From Paenibacillus algicola (lineage in GTDB: Bacteria; Bacillota; Bacilli; Paenibacillales; Paenibacillaceae), in NCBI RefSeq assembly GCF_005577435.1, contig NZ_CP040396.1:3841001-3905000 (forward strand): a DNA stretch of 64,000 nucleotides. The letters are read 5' to 3'. The notes below the pieces were generated by a model. The model was not told the DNA's origin and ran no database searches. It worked only from the letters and a program-made list of their open reading frames with translations. Both the position numbers and the translations under genes were made by a program. This document shows, piece by piece, positions 30,245-40,265 of this stretch. Position 1 is the stretch's first letter, and each line of letters begins with the position of its first letter.

Positions 30245-30605
30245 TCAACCCCACGAAGTGTTTCTGAAGCCAAAGAACTTTACCCAGACTGTCACGTAGC
30301 CTTTCTAATGCCTCTGTCTTGTAATCAGACCAATGTTTTGAAGCGTTCCTGCTGATCATCCAGGTCGACGACAAAGTCAACAACTCTGTAAACTCAGCTC
30401 ATGAACTTTATTTTATACCGCTGTTGCCCGCCGACCATGTTGCTGGTCTTCTCATTCCAATCTATCAGCTCCACATTGCCGAAGTACTCAATGTTAGGCT
30501 TCAGCGTTTCCTTATTCTAGATCCCCTGGCTATAAATCAATCCTCGGGTTGTAAGATGAATCTGATTGATTGGTGCCATTCTGATGTTCATAAATATTCC
30601 TCCAA
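30245..30605 (-). pseudogene. Remnant of a ParB/Srx-like nuclease-domain gene
   Basis: Translating the minus strand from about 30602 gives MNIRMAPINQIHLT, then, past a stop, LKPNIEYFGNVELIDWNEKT and NMVGGQQRYKIK, and past another stop VVDFVVDLDDQQERFKTL. This is the order of the ParB-like domain (IEEFGxxEPIxWN, GGHQR, VVVVDLD), broken by at least three stops. The rest of the 29921-30927 stretch is AT-rich and holds no gene I can support. Confidence 0.55.
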
Positions 30606-30927
30606 ATAAAAAACCACCCCAAAATTAGGATGGAAACGTGATTGGTTATAGTTAACTGGGCACGGATTAAGCCACTGCTTTTTAGTGTGATCAACCGATG
30701 TTGACTTTGCTCTCCTGCTATAAAATTAAATTTCAATATCTATAGTGTTCATGTTCAATAAATTATTTGAAATTCCTTTCTTATTTTTTTTGTAAATCAT
30801 ACCTTTGTATAAAATCGAGGATAAAGAAGAATTTCTTTCTTGAGATAATTTTGCATGCCCTTAATGTTTGCACTTCAGGCTATTTGCAATTCATCACTGT
30901 TTCCAATATTGTAATATGAAATATTAT

Positions 30928-32562
30928 TTATAATTGCATTTGCGTAGTATGTCCCCCTCTTAGTTCAAGTAACTCATCATCTTTTCTTACATACTCAGTG
31001 ACCTGTGTTAGTCGAGCAGAGGTGATTGGAAGCTTTCCTAACTTCGTCCGTATCATTGTCGAACGATTTAAAAGTCTGCCAATCTCAGAGCGGGTTACTC
31101 GTCTATTACCACTATATTTAATTTCTTTTGCAACTCTTTCAACCTCTTGAGCTAGGACTTGGTCCCGTTCTCTCCAATCAACTCGTTTTGGCCTGCTTGA
31201 GACTCTCCTTTTCTTTCTACTATTCATTGGTCGCTCAATCGTTACATTTGGTGATGTTGTTGAATCTTTAACCAACGTTATTATCCTAAATGTCTCAAGT
31301 TTCTTGGTCTGATTTTTAATAGTCCCCGGATCTACACCAAGTAGCCTGCCCTTTTCTCGTAAACTGAGTGTGTCATCTTCATTGATTTCTTTTAATCTGT
31401 TCATCCATTGAGACCCGAAATGCTTAATTCGTCCTACACGGAATTTATCGGTAGCATTAAGATCGGGTCCTCTTCTTGAATATATAAACCCACAACAACA
31501 ACTGAATGTTCCTACTGGTTTTCGTGTATCTGAGCATCTTGTTATGACCACATTATTAATGAGTTGCTCTTTATAATGTTCGACTGCCTTATTTAAACAT
31601 GGCCATGGGCCTTTTCCAAATACATCTGTAATGCCCACTCTGTGCCCTTCGCAAATCTTCGCCATTTCCACATTGAGATACATTTGTATAAGGATATGCC
31701 TTATAGGATGTGTGGCATGCCGGGGTTTACGAAGCATCTTATGCAGCCACGTATCTTGATTGTTGACATCGAGTAGACATCCTAGTCTCCCCAAAAGTTC
31801 TCTGCCATGAAAATGAACAAAGTAGGGAATTAGCTCTTGAAATCTAATACTACCCTTAGCAGTCAACATTCCTTTACTTGCAAGTAAATCAAGATATTTC
31901 CTCCGCACTTCCTGAACATCTATAGATAAATAATTTGTTTGCAGTAAATCACTTGCTCGCTTAGCTATTAATAATTCTTTTTCTCCACCCCGACTAGTTA
32001 AAGGCGGCAACTCATGGCCTATTATTGATTCAACCATCACAAACTCATGTTTATTTCTACGTTGTGCATACAGAATCGAAGATGAATTGAGATAGCAATC
32101 ATGTATGGGACATATGAATACCCCGGCGAGTTGATGATTTCTATGCCAATAGGCTGCACCGTATTCTTTACGATCAAATCTAACACATGCCGGACAATAT
32201 CTTAAAACTACTGGTTTAGCAACTCCGCTAGCAGGTAATCCCATTTTCATATAGACCGACTGGCTGTTTCCGTAAATCAACTGCTCAAGTATACGCTCAT
32301 ATCGCTCTACCGGCATAAAGGGGCGAAAGAATGGCAGCAATGTATGCTTATTAAGCAGTGTATCAACCGAAATAGGATTACCGGGGATAGACATTTGCAA
32401 TTGGTTTAGATATGCCGGTAGATCGGTCACTGCACAAACGGTCTTACTTCCAAACAAGTCCCTCATTGTCTTTTTTGTATTTTCATTGCCTGATCGAGCA
32501 TGATAACGTGCGAAAACACTATATAATATTTCATCTGGAAATGGAGGTGGAAAAAATATCAA
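30928..32562 (-). CDS. Second TniQ/TnsD protein of element B
   Basis: 544 aa. TniQ start FPPPFPDEILYSVFARYHAR and zinc cluster YCPACVRFD with HRNHQLAGVFICPIH. A further cysteine block (GTFSCCCGFIYSRRGPD) and the RVDWRERD segment match element A TnsD closely, so this is the likelier glmS-targeting protein of element B. The C-terminus ends soon after KLPITSARLTQVTEYV and lacks the last ~60 residues (the ES..FQIRR block) present in the other two, so it may be C-terminally shortened. It starts 24 nt after the other tniQ on the same strand. Two target selectors in one element suggest two target pathways. Confidence 0.8.
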   Translation of the reverse strand: MIFFPPPFPDEILYSVFARYHARSGNENTKKTMRDLFGSKTVCAVTDLPAYLNQLQMSIPGNPISVDTLLNKHTLLPFFRPFMPVERYERILEQLIYGNSQSVYMKMGLPASGVAKPVVLRYCPACVRFDRKEYGAAYWHRNHQLAGVFICPIHDCYLNSSSILYAQRRNKHEFVMVESIIGHELPPLTSRGGEKELLIAKRASDLLQTNYLSIDVQEVRRKYLDLLASKGMLTAKGSIRFQELIPYFVHFHGRELLGRLGCLLDVNNQDTWLHKMLRKPRHATHPIRHILIQMYLNVEMAKICEGHRVGITDVFGKGPWPCLNKAVEHYKEQLINNVVITRCSDTRKPVGTFSCCCGFIYSRRGPDLNATDKFRVGRIKHFGSQWMNRLKEINEDDTLSLREKGRLLGVDPGTIKNQTKKLETFRIITLVKDSTTSPNVTIERPMNSRKKRRVSSRPKRVDWRERDQVLAQEVERVAKEIKYSGNRRVTRSEIGRLLNRSTMIRTKLGKLPITSARLTQVTEYVRKDDELLELRGGHTTQMQL

Positions 32563-32585
32563 TTAGACATCTGTCCTTTCACAAA

Positions 32586-34493
32586 TTATTTAGCATATCT
32601 TTCTGCCTCTGATACCGCCCATTTTAATATCTCAACAGAGCATTTTTTATAAACCTTCCCGAACTTCTGCAATAGCTTTAGACTTAACCGTTTATATCTT
32701 GATTTGAGAAATCGTTCTACGACTATGGGGAATATTCGAATCGCATAATCATCAATACTCTCTATATTTACTTCTAATAATGCTCTAGTGAGAGGTAAAT
32801 GTTGTCGAAAAGTATAGTATCTAGCTTGTACACAACTATTACCTTCCCTTAAAAAATTGGAGATCTTAATTTGTTTACGGGGAGGATTGGCTTTTACAAT
32901 GTCAACTGCTTTTTTCATTTCAACGTATATTTCCTCATCTAGCTTTTCTAGATCAAGTTTTTTTGGACTCCTTTTCCTTGGTGGTAAATGCTCTTCAAGC
33001 CATGGGCGATCATTCTTCATTAGCCAGTCATAGCGGTGATTGTTGTATTTGCGAATATCTGGTCTAGATGCATGTGGTCCTAAAACCTCTATTGCCTCCA
33101 GTATAGTGTTACGACAATGTTCTTTTTTGGACTGAACGGCAGCCACCGCTTGATGGAATCCTAATTCTATAACAGCTACTGGGTCAACATTATTCGAATA
33201 TGTCTTGCTTGGCTTTTGGCCAATATACGGTTTAAGATATTTAGTTACTGTATTTCGGTTTGAGTTAAGGTGTTCGGCAATCTCATTAAAATTCAGGCCC
33301 TTTTCATAATAATGGATCGCCTTATTTACAAACAAAGGTCCCATTGTGTCTATAGTGAATTGCTTCTCATCTTCTTCTTTGGGAAATCCTGTTCTTGTAT
33401 AAATCAATCCACAATGAGGACAGATAAAGCATCCAGTAACCCACTCATGAGCTTTTCGAGTTACCCTCTTAATAACTCCTTTGTTATATTTGGAACATAA
33501 TGCATTAACACATAGCCATGGACCAGTCCCAAAAGGAACTGGCAGGGCATAACTCATATTACTTTTCATGAAATTTTCAACAGAGCCCGCAAAAAATCTC
33601 ATTAGGAGTAAATACAAAATAATATTCGATTTGAGACTATCCTTTTGAAGAAAACGAACCAGCATTTTTTCGCGCATCAGGTGATCAGGTGATAGTCCAA
33701 GAGAAGCTAAATAAGGTTTACCGTAGTAATCCACCATGTCAGTCAGCAATCTTTTTTTGTATATAAAATCCCCACGAAAATGTATATATCCCTTTGCTCC
33801 AGATTGAATAACAAGTTTAAGATGAATGGTGTCAAGAGAACCTACATCCGGATTCATCAGAGTCGTAATATCGTTTAATAATTGTAGATTTTCTCCCATT
33901 ATTTTTGGATTGCTGTTTGCATAAGGAAGTATTGCATGCCCATTGGAACAAATTGGTTCAATGGGCATTTGACTTCCTGTCTGATTGATTAGTGATGTGC
34001 GACATACTGGGCATACCTCTATCAGCTTAGAGCCATGAACCAGACACTTGCTTAGAAAAGAAAATTGGTGGGTGCGATGCAGATAAACAATCTGATATCT
34101 TTGGTAATCCTCATGCATACATTCAGGGCAATATCGAGCATTTACGTGAACTGAGGTTTGGATGGTATTAATAATGAGAAGACTAGTATGGCTATCGTTG
34201 TACATCGCCTCCTGAAATTGTTTAAGAAGATCGTGTGATAAAAAAGAGCGGAGAAATGGATAGTAGGTATGGTTTTGTATAAGTCGTTCCGCAAACAAAC
34301 CAGTGACACCTAGTTGGCTTATTATCTGAGATAAATTTTTTGGATATAACATTCCCTTTTTTGGTACATGCTTTCCGAACAATTCACGCTTACTTTGCGT
34401 GAAAGTATACGGCGACTGCAGATGATATCGATGAACAATACTCCGAAAATCTTCATCAGGATATGTTGGGGGAAATGCAACAATTCTTCCCAT
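32586..34493 (-). CDS. First TniQ/TnsD protein of element B, diverged type
   Basis: 635 aa. The N-terminus FPPTYPDEDFRSIVHRYHL and zinc cluster YCPECMHED, HRTHQFSFLSKCLVHG, CPVC mark TniQ. A third CPHCGLIYTRTGF block and a helix-turn-helix-like stretch (LNFNEIAEHLNSNRNTVTKYL) follow. It has a complete TnsD-like end (LPLTRALLEVNIESIDDYAIR). It differs strongly from the two glmS-type TniQ proteins of the window, so its target is probably something other than attTn7; which one cannot be said. It follows tnsC by 27 nt, and GGAGG precedes the ATG at 34493. Length is at the upper end for TnsD. Confidence 0.8.
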   Translation of the reverse strand: MGRIVAFPPTYPDEDFRSIVHRYHLQSPYTFTQSKRELFGKHVPKKGMLYPKNLSQIISQLGVTGLFAERLIQNHTYYPFLRSFLSHDLLKQFQEAMYNDSHTSLLIINTIQTSVHVNARYCPECMHEDYQRYQIVYLHRTHQFSFLSKCLVHGSKLIEVCPVCRTSLINQTGSQMPIEPICSNGHAILPYANSNPKIMGENLQLLNDITTLMNPDVGSLDTIHLKLVIQSGAKGYIHFRGDFIYKKRLLTDMVDYYGKPYLASLGLSPDHLMREKMLVRFLQKDSLKSNIILYLLLMRFFAGSVENFMKSNMSYALPVPFGTGPWLCVNALCSKYNKGVIKRVTRKAHEWVTGCFICPHCGLIYTRTGFPKEEDEKQFTIDTMGPLFVNKAIHYYEKGLNFNEIAEHLNSNRNTVTKYLKPYIGQKPSKTYSNNVDPVAVIELGFHQAVAAVQSKKEHCRNTILEAIEVLGPHASRPDIRKYNNHRYDWLMKNDRPWLEEHLPPRKRSPKKLDLEKLDEEIYVEMKKAVDIVKANPPRKQIKISNFLREGNSCVQARYYTFRQHLPLTRALLEVNIESIDDYAIRIFPIVVERFLKSRYKRLSLKLLQKFGKVYKKCSVEILKWAVSEAERYAK

Positions 34494-34520
34494 GGTCTCC
34501 TCCTACTACCCTCTACTTTA

Positions 34521-36236
34521 TTAAACAAACTCATCATATTCCCCAACCAGTCCTGAGTCCCTAAGTGCCTCATCAATTGTCATATTGTTCAAATTTCCCT
34601 GAGACACAATAAATCGGATATCACTTTCATCCAAATCAGGATTCTTAATTTTGGTAGGCTTCTTCTTCTGCTTAGTCTTTTCTTCTACCTCTTCCGTTTC
34701 CTTTGATACATTACTTTTGTTTTCAAAAACAAGCTTGGCTATCTCTAAATATAGGAGTTCGATATCATTCCCGGCATCTCGGTTTTGTACCTCAATCTTT
34801 TCGGCATATGTTAAAGCAACATCTCCTGAGCATCCCATTTTCATTGCAAATACAGTTAGTTGGTCAATGAGAATCCTCCGATTATGCTGCAGTAAAATTA
34901 GTTTGTGTTCCTCAGAGAGATTTCCATCTATCGTAATACGATGTTGCGCTTCCATGAGATATTCCTTAAAGGAAATCCAATCTGGTTTCAAATCCTCATA
35001 CTCTGCTGGATCAATTTCTTCTCCTCCCCGTATTCTTTGAAATATCGGCTGGACTAGTCTAAAGGTCTTGTTCGCTACTTCTTCAATCAGATTAACAGTA
35101 ATTTCCTCCTCATCTTCATAAAGAATTGCGCGGCATTGGACATGCATAAACAGTTTTACAGCGAAATCAGGAATTCCAAGCGAGTGAAAATACATAGCAG
35201 CCTTTAGGTCCGGTGTTAGGGCAGTAAATTTGTTTGTATATTGCAGGTCCCACATTCCTTTAAGGAAGAGTTCCCATTCCCAGTCATCTCTCATTCGGTC
35301 TGTTATATTCTCCGCATAACCATCGGGGATTCCCCTTCGTGTATTAGCTAGGGATGACTTAAAGAGGTACAATGCTTTAAAAGTTCCGATCAGCACAATT
35401 GGAATACCAATAGAGTTAGTAAGTTCCGTTATAAAGTCGATCATCTTCTCATCGCCACCAGAGTACCCCCTGTTTATGCGTTGAATTTCATCAATTACCA
35501 AAACCCCTAAACTAATTTGTCCAGCGACCTTAGACATTCGTTTTGCAAGAACTTCAGCACGCCCGTCCTTTTCAGCTAAATCTTCATAATAAGTAGTCCC
35601 CAACAATTTATCTACTGCCCAATAAAAATTACGGCAAAGTGCACCAACTGATTTATTACTCGGACATTCGATATGGAGCCAGACAACTTGTTTACACGGG
35701 AACGGTTCTCTATGGTATTCTGAGTGATGAATAACCTGTGGGAACAAACTTAATATTCTTTCGTATGATTTGGACTTTCCCATTCCACTAAGACCGATAT
35801 CCGCCATTTGTTGAGCTGTTTGTAAATTCCCTGCCAGGTTTCTTCCAAATTCATCGGTCCCGGCTGCCAAAATTCTATCCAGACCGATTGCCATTTGTCT
35901 CTGGTAGATTGGTGTTAGTGGATTTCTAGACTGATAGCCAATTTTAATCATGTTATATAAATTTCTATACCGCTCGAAATGTGTAGATAGCGGTTGCCAA
36001 TAGCTTGGTTTGATTTGTTGGACAAGTTCAACACGTTCCTCTGAGTTAAGTCGATTGATATCTCCCGTAAATCTAGGTACTGAATACAGCATCTGAAACA
36101 ATTGATCTTGGGAAAGTCTGCAAGGCAAAGCTTCGATAAATGGATTACCTTGATACGCCTCTACTATCTGATCACGGTATTCCGCTTTAATTTGTCTGCC
36201 CTTTAAATACACGAAGCGATCTAGTCTATTTATCAT
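34521..36236 (-). CDS. tnsC: AAA+ regulator TnsC of element B
   Basis: 571 aa, intact, near the 555 aa of Tn7 TnsC. Walker A GLSGMGKSKSYERIL, Walker B SLGVLVIDEIQRINRGY, sensor PIVLIGTFKALYLF. The C-terminal tail (DESDIRFIVSQGNLNNMTID) is in frame here, unlike element A where an amber codon precedes it. ATP-bound TnsC filaments on target DNA recruit TnsAB. It overlaps the tnsB end by 11 nt and precedes the first tniQ. Moderate divergence from the element A protein (shared motifs, different linkers) implies separate histories. Confidence 0.9.
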   Translation of the reverse strand: MINRLDRFVYLKGRQIKAEYRDQIVEAYQGNPFIEALPCRLSQDQLFQMLYSVPRFTGDINRLNSEERVELVQQIKPSYWQPLSTHFERYRNLYNMIKIGYQSRNPLTPIYQRQMAIGLDRILAAGTDEFGRNLAGNLQTAQQMADIGLSGMGKSKSYERILSLFPQVIHHSEYHREPFPCKQVVWLHIECPSNKSVGALCRNFYWAVDKLLGTTYYEDLAEKDGRAEVLAKRMSKVAGQISLGVLVIDEIQRINRGYSGGDEKMIDFITELTNSIGIPIVLIGTFKALYLFKSSLANTRRGIPDGYAENITDRMRDDWEWELFLKGMWDLQYTNKFTALTPDLKAAMYFHSLGIPDFAVKLFMHVQCRAILYEDEEEITVNLIEEVANKTFRLVQPIFQRIRGGEEIDPAEYEDLKPDWISFKEYLMEAQHRITIDGNLSEEHKLILLQHNRRILIDQLTVFAMKMGCSGDVALTYAEKIEVQNRDAGNDIELLYLEIAKLVFENKSNVSKETEEVEEKTKQKKKPTKIKNPDLDESDIRFIVSQGNLNNMTIDEALRDSGLVGEYDEFV

Positions 36237-38361
36237 GGCCTACCCTCTTTTCCTCACTCTTCGCTAACAGAAAAAGTTGCATTTTGCTGACCTTTTGATT
36301 TGTTTCATCTATAAGCGGCTTTTCTTTATTTGTACTGTTTTGAGATATCTTTACTGAAGTATTTGCAGTCCAAGCATTTGTGCTGGATTCCATTCTTCTT
36401 TCAAGCTTCCTCGCAAATCGCTTATTCTTAAACCTTGCTGCTCTAGACTTACCGCTCTGAGCTTCTTTGGTTTTTGCAATTTCGACATTAGTTAACTTTT
36501 TGGCTACAGTATCCAACTCGGCTTCAATCTGATTCCTTTCCAAATTAGCCTTGTTGAGTTGTTTTTTCTTAAATGCCATGATTGTCTTTACATCGTCGAA
36601 ATGTAATCCTTCATATTCTTTGAATCTATCAGTAAGGAAGAGCTGTTCTTCTCTCCCATTTTTCAGTCTAATAAACACACTGCTGCAATTACGAGGATCA
36701 TAACTAACAATAACTTCCCGTTGCCCTTCAATTCTTTCATCCTCAAACCATCCCTCATCCTCACCACGTTGGCAGGCATAATTCATTTTGTATAGTGCTA
36801 TCCCCCCTCTAGAAACCAAACATTTTTTCTTAGGTAGAAGCGTATGACGAATCAAGCTGCGGGGCTGCTCTTGTAAAAGGGTATGTCTCATTCCCCAGTT
36901 CCACATAGATAACGGTGTTAGGTCTACTTTGTCAATAAACATTTCCCTGGTGACAAAGTATTTTTCACTTAATGCTTTTCTGTTGAATTCTAGGACAAAC
37001 AAAATAACCAGTTTAGTAAAAGCCTCAAACGTGTATGCAGCTTGATTTCCAGGATCCTTGTCTCCTCTTTCCCTATGCTCTTTATGCACTGCTCCAGGCA
37101 TTACCTCTCTAATCCGCATACAAAAACTTCGGAATTGTTGTTCAATATGAGGTTTTAAGTCTGCACGATAGGATGGAGGATTACCAATACGTATATTGAG
37201 AAACCCTAGATTATTAGAATTTTTACTTTTCATTTCGCCACGGTCCCCAACAATAAATCTAGGTAAGTGTTTTGATGGCCAGTCTTCCTCAGTTATCGTA
37301 ATACCATATTGTGCACAAAATGCAACTTTATCGATCGAAGCGTTCTCAAGTGCTACCATTGCCTCCTCCCAAGAGGGAGTTTTGCAGATATGCATTCCTG
37401 TGATGAGTCGACTCATCACGTCCTTTACAAAATATACATGAGCCCTTCCAATAACAGTTTTATGGTCAATCGACAGTAATAGACCGTCAGCAGGTGTTGA
37501 ATCAATTTCGTAAAGCTCTCCCGGTCCCTGAATATCTCCACTTGCAGACTTCAGAAGAGATCTTGCATTCATCTCCGCCTTGCGTTGACCGAATCTAGCC
37601 GCTACTTTGTTCTTTTTGTTGTACTCTTTCGAATACCAATAAAGAAACTGCCGTAAAGAAGGCCCACCAATTATAGGCACCATTTCCCCGTATTTTCGAT
37701 AATAACCAGTTACGTATATTTCTTGGCACATATGCTTGTGCGTTGCTTTTAGACTCATTCCTCGTTTTGTATAGTATTCCGTAATAGCCTGTTTAAAAGT
37801 CTCTTTGTCTTTATTGGTTACAACGAAATCATTACCATCCGTCGGTTTTGGACCAGATTTTCTTTTTCTATTCCTCTTATCAGCAGGGAGTCCTACATCA
37901 AAATAATCATTTAACAAACCATTAGGTGTTTTACCATAAAACCAATACTTTCGTAGTAACGTATAAACCCAGTTTACCTGCTTATGGGCTTGATCTGCTG
38001 CCTCCTTCACTAGTTTCCCTCTTAGTTGGGCTATGTAGATATCCGGCTCTTTGAACACAATACCCTCAATAATTGAGAATTTCTCATCCCTTCTTTTTGA
38101 GTACTTATTCAAATATGGTTCGTCAGGGGCTATCAAACGTAAGTCAGGGTCTAATGATTCTATCTGAGCATTATCGTTCTCAAGATAAGTAACTAACACG
38201 TCATACTCCTGGAAGTACGGAAATGGTATTTTCTTTTTATCATCAATGTTAATTAGAACGACCTGGGAACAATCTGGAGCTATCCACAGTACACGTTCAA
38301 ATGATGGCTTTTTATCCGGATCAGTACTATGAAAGCAAATGATTGAATTCTCAAATATCAT
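36226..38361 (-). CDS. tnsB: DDE transposase TnsB of element B
   Basis: 711 aa. Triad D287 (LYEIDSTPAD), D373 (RFIVGDRGE) and E407 (PHIEQQFRSF) in the expected spacing. The C-terminal barrel (GGIALYKMNYACQRGEDEGW, IVSYDPRN) and a long basic tail follow (KAARFKNKR-like region near 660-685). Start and stop overlap tnsA and tnsC by 1-11 nt. It should bind the ends of element B (ACATTAAAGTTGTGAA type) or the separate 24-bp array before tnsA; the sequence alone does not tell which. Confidence 0.92.
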   Translation of the reverse strand: MIFENSIICFHSTDPDKKPSFERVLWIAPDCSQVVLINIDDKKKIPFPYFQEYDVLVTYLENDNAQIESLDPDLRLIAPDEPYLNKYSKRRDEKFSIIEGIVFKEPDIYIAQLRGKLVKEAADQAHKQVNWVYTLLRKYWFYGKTPNGLLNDYFDVGLPADKRNRKRKSGPKPTDGNDFVVTNKDKETFKQAITEYYTKRGMSLKATHKHMCQEIYVTGYYRKYGEMVPIIGGPSLRQFLYWYSKEYNKKNKVAARFGQRKAEMNARSLLKSASGDIQGPGELYEIDSTPADGLLLSIDHKTVIGRAHVYFVKDVMSRLITGMHICKTPSWEEAMVALENASIDKVAFCAQYGITITEEDWPSKHLPRFIVGDRGEMKSKNSNNLGFLNIRIGNPPSYRADLKPHIEQQFRSFCMRIREVMPGAVHKEHRERGDKDPGNQAAYTFEAFTKLVILFVLEFNRKALSEKYFVTREMFIDKVDLTPLSMWNWGMRHTLLQEQPRSLIRHTLLPKKKCLVSRGGIALYKMNYACQRGEDEGWFEDERIEGQREVIVSYDPRNCSSVFIRLKNGREEQLFLTDRFKEYEGLHFDDVKTIMAFKKKQLNKANLERNQIEAELDTVAKKLTNVEIAKTKEAQSGKSRAARFKNKRFARKLERRMESSTNAWTANTSVKISQNSTNKEKPLIDETNQKVSKMQLFLLAKSEEKRVGHDK

Positions 38362-39179
38362 TATTTCATCTCCCTTTGTCCGGGCAGATCTATAACTAAA
38401 GGGGCACTTTCACGTATTAAGACTGTCATATCAGTTACCCAACGTTTATTTGCGAGCATGTGTTTGACCATAAACATGGAAGTTCCAGGTTCCAGACCAA
38501 TATGATCGTCACACCTTAAACAGCTCTTACTTATCGATAACTTGGTATTGTACTGTTTTAATTTTTCAAATATGGGTTCAGCAATCATATTAACTACCTC
38601 GCTATCCATGCCTGGACGAGTATCTGCCCGTTTGGCATCATGTAACCAATCAATGTTCTTTATCAGGTTAATCGGTCTTCCGACATCAAAAACAACTTTC
38701 CACTGTATGCCAACTTCTTTATAATAGCGCCTCTCTATTTCAAACAATTCGAGAGTTCTCTTTGTTAGTTTATGAATCGGTTTAAATGTCCTTGCTTGAT
38801 CATTTAATGAATCGTTGTCATCAATAACCGTTAACATAAAGTCCGATGTTAACACAACATCATGACCATCTAAATGCGGATGTCTAATGTTTAATTTTTC
38901 GGCTATTCTCTGAGTGTCTTCATATGGGAGAGGATATTGTTCACGGATGTCAGTAATCTGGTCCGTCCATTCTTGTACTAAAAAATATTGGTACTCATAT
39001 TTGGAGAGTGTATGATGAATCCTGTTTGAGTGCCAACCTGGAGTACGAGTAAGCCACCCTTCTGATGCAACTTTATTGTCGTTAGCCTGAATATAAGGGA
39101 TGTAACTCTCACCCTGACCTTGACCTCTCCCATCTTTAAGCCGGTTCAAGTGCGTTTTGTGCAAGGTATTTGTCATCAA
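38361..39179 (-). CDS. tnsA: Endonuclease TnsA of element B
   Basis: 272 aa. Active-site residues E62 (SKYEYQYFLVQ), D113 (VLTSDFMLT) and K133 (ARTFKPIHK) are all present. GRGQGQGESYIPYIQ opens the protein, and the C-terminal domain ends with CLRCDDHIGLEPGTSMFMVKH. It is the first gene of the tnsABC-tniQ-tniQ run. The ATG may be 39179 or 39176; a GAAAGGAC sequence lies just upstream. About 220 bp upstream is a three-copy 24-bp repeat array. Confidence 0.92.
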   Translation of the reverse strand: MMTNTLHKTHLNRLKDGRGQGQGESYIPYIQANDNKVASEGWLTRTPGWHSNRIHHTLSKYEYQYFLVQEWTDQITDIREQYPLPYEDTQRIAEKLNIRHPHLDGHDVVLTSDFMLTVIDDNDSLNDQARTFKPIHKLTKRTLELFEIERRYYKEVGIQWKVVFDVGRPINLIKNIDWLHDAKRADTRPGMDSEVVNMIAEPIFEKLKQYNTKLSISKSCLRCDDHIGLEPGTSMFMVKHMLANKRWVTDMTVLIRESAPLVIDLPGQREMK

Positions 39180-39401
39180 ATAGTCCTTTCTGAAGAAAGA
39201 AACGCATAACTATAACGTCATGCGCTTCTTTGGTGTCTATTGATATTCAATAACAATATATAGTTGATACTTGTTTGCTGTGAACCATAAACTAAATCTC
39301 CCACCTCCTCCTCGCCCTTTACCTTGCTTTAACCATTTCTACATCAGCTCTAAATGAAATTATAATACAATTGAATTTGTAATTAAATAACAAGTTATCT
39401 A

Positions 39402-39466
39402 TTCATTTCTATATTCAATATTGTGTTCATTTCTATATTCAATATTGTGTTCATTTCTATATTCAT
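39402..39466 (-). repeat. Three-copy 24-bp direct repeat upstream of tnsA
   Basis: TTCATTTCTATATTCAATAT followed by TGTG is repeated at 39402 and 39426, with a partial third copy at 39450. On the minus strand each holds GAATATAGAAATGAAC, similar to the TnsB-like sites at the ends of element B (ACAATATAGTTATGAAG) but with a 24-bp period instead of 20. It lies where a Tn7 right end would normally stand relative to tnsA, yet no TGT terminus eight bases away is evident. Either a truncated older right end or a regulatory array. Confidence 0.7.
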
Positions 39467-39540
39467 TTAAATTGTAGAAGAGTTAACCGAATGACTAAAA
39501 ACAAAGCGAAAAATACTATAATTCGCTTTATATTAGTGAT

Positions 39541-40200
39541 TGTGTCTTAAAATAAGTTCAGGAAAAATTGGAGTGCTACGATAAAAATGCAGTCGATAAA
39601 CACCCTCGTATGAAATAAAGTGAAAGTTAACGAGGGGATAAGAAGCAATGAATCGGTACGACAAAGCATTCAAAGAAGAAGCGGTAAGATTAAGTGATGA
39701 AATTGGACCAAAGAAAGCCGCTGAGCAACTGGGCGTAGCCTACCACACCTTGCAGGGATGGAGAAAGCAAAGAACCTTGCATTGGTGCAGTGTCCACAAT
39801 AAGGGTGTTTAACCGATTGAGATGAAAACGCAACTTATTTCGGGATCCCACAGAAACGGGAACGAGTAATCATCAACAGCATCTTTGGAGACAATGCCTT
39901 CGACTTTAGCAAGCTTTATCGGAAGCCAATACGGTATATAGATGAATTCTAACAACCAAACCTAACCGAACCACAATACATGATTATCATCCAGGGCATG
40001 CTGACTGGACCGAAGAATTTAATCTATTGGCTTGGGAGAAGCACAGGCCACAGGAATATGTTGGTATATCTACGAAAATTAATATGCATAAATATAACTA
40101 TAATTAATATAGTTAAAAAGTACTGATTTAGAAATTATACCTCAATAATCAGTATGATTAATATGAAAATATTTACACCCTTTAACGTAATAAAGTAGCT
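39541..40200 (+). pseudogene. IS3-type orfA fragment and unrecognised debris
   Basis: From ATG 39648 the frame reads MNRYDKAFKEEAVRLSDEIG, then AAEQLGVAYHTLQGW, the helix-turn-helix start of an IS3/IS911 orfA. It stops after about 55 codons and no orfB follows. From about 39870 short coding-like pieces (ERVIINSIFGDNAFDFSKLY; HADWTEEFNLLAWEKHRP) are interrupted by stops and I cannot assign them. The 39180-39647 stretch otherwise holds only the repeat array and the tnsA upstream region. Confidence 0.55.
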
Positions 40201-40265
40201 TAACAAGTATTAATATGATAAGGTCGATTTGTAGGGAAATTATTATAAAATTGGAGGAGATGTAT

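Noticed and set aside
30928..39179. CRISPR-associated transposon (CAST), suggested by two tniQ genes
   Set aside because: No cas gene or repeat-spacer array is present; the insertion point is attTn7, as for TnsD targeting.
39402..39466. Possible CRISPR array
   Set aside because: Copies are directly abutting with no spacers and no cas genes nearby; it fits a protein-binding array instead.
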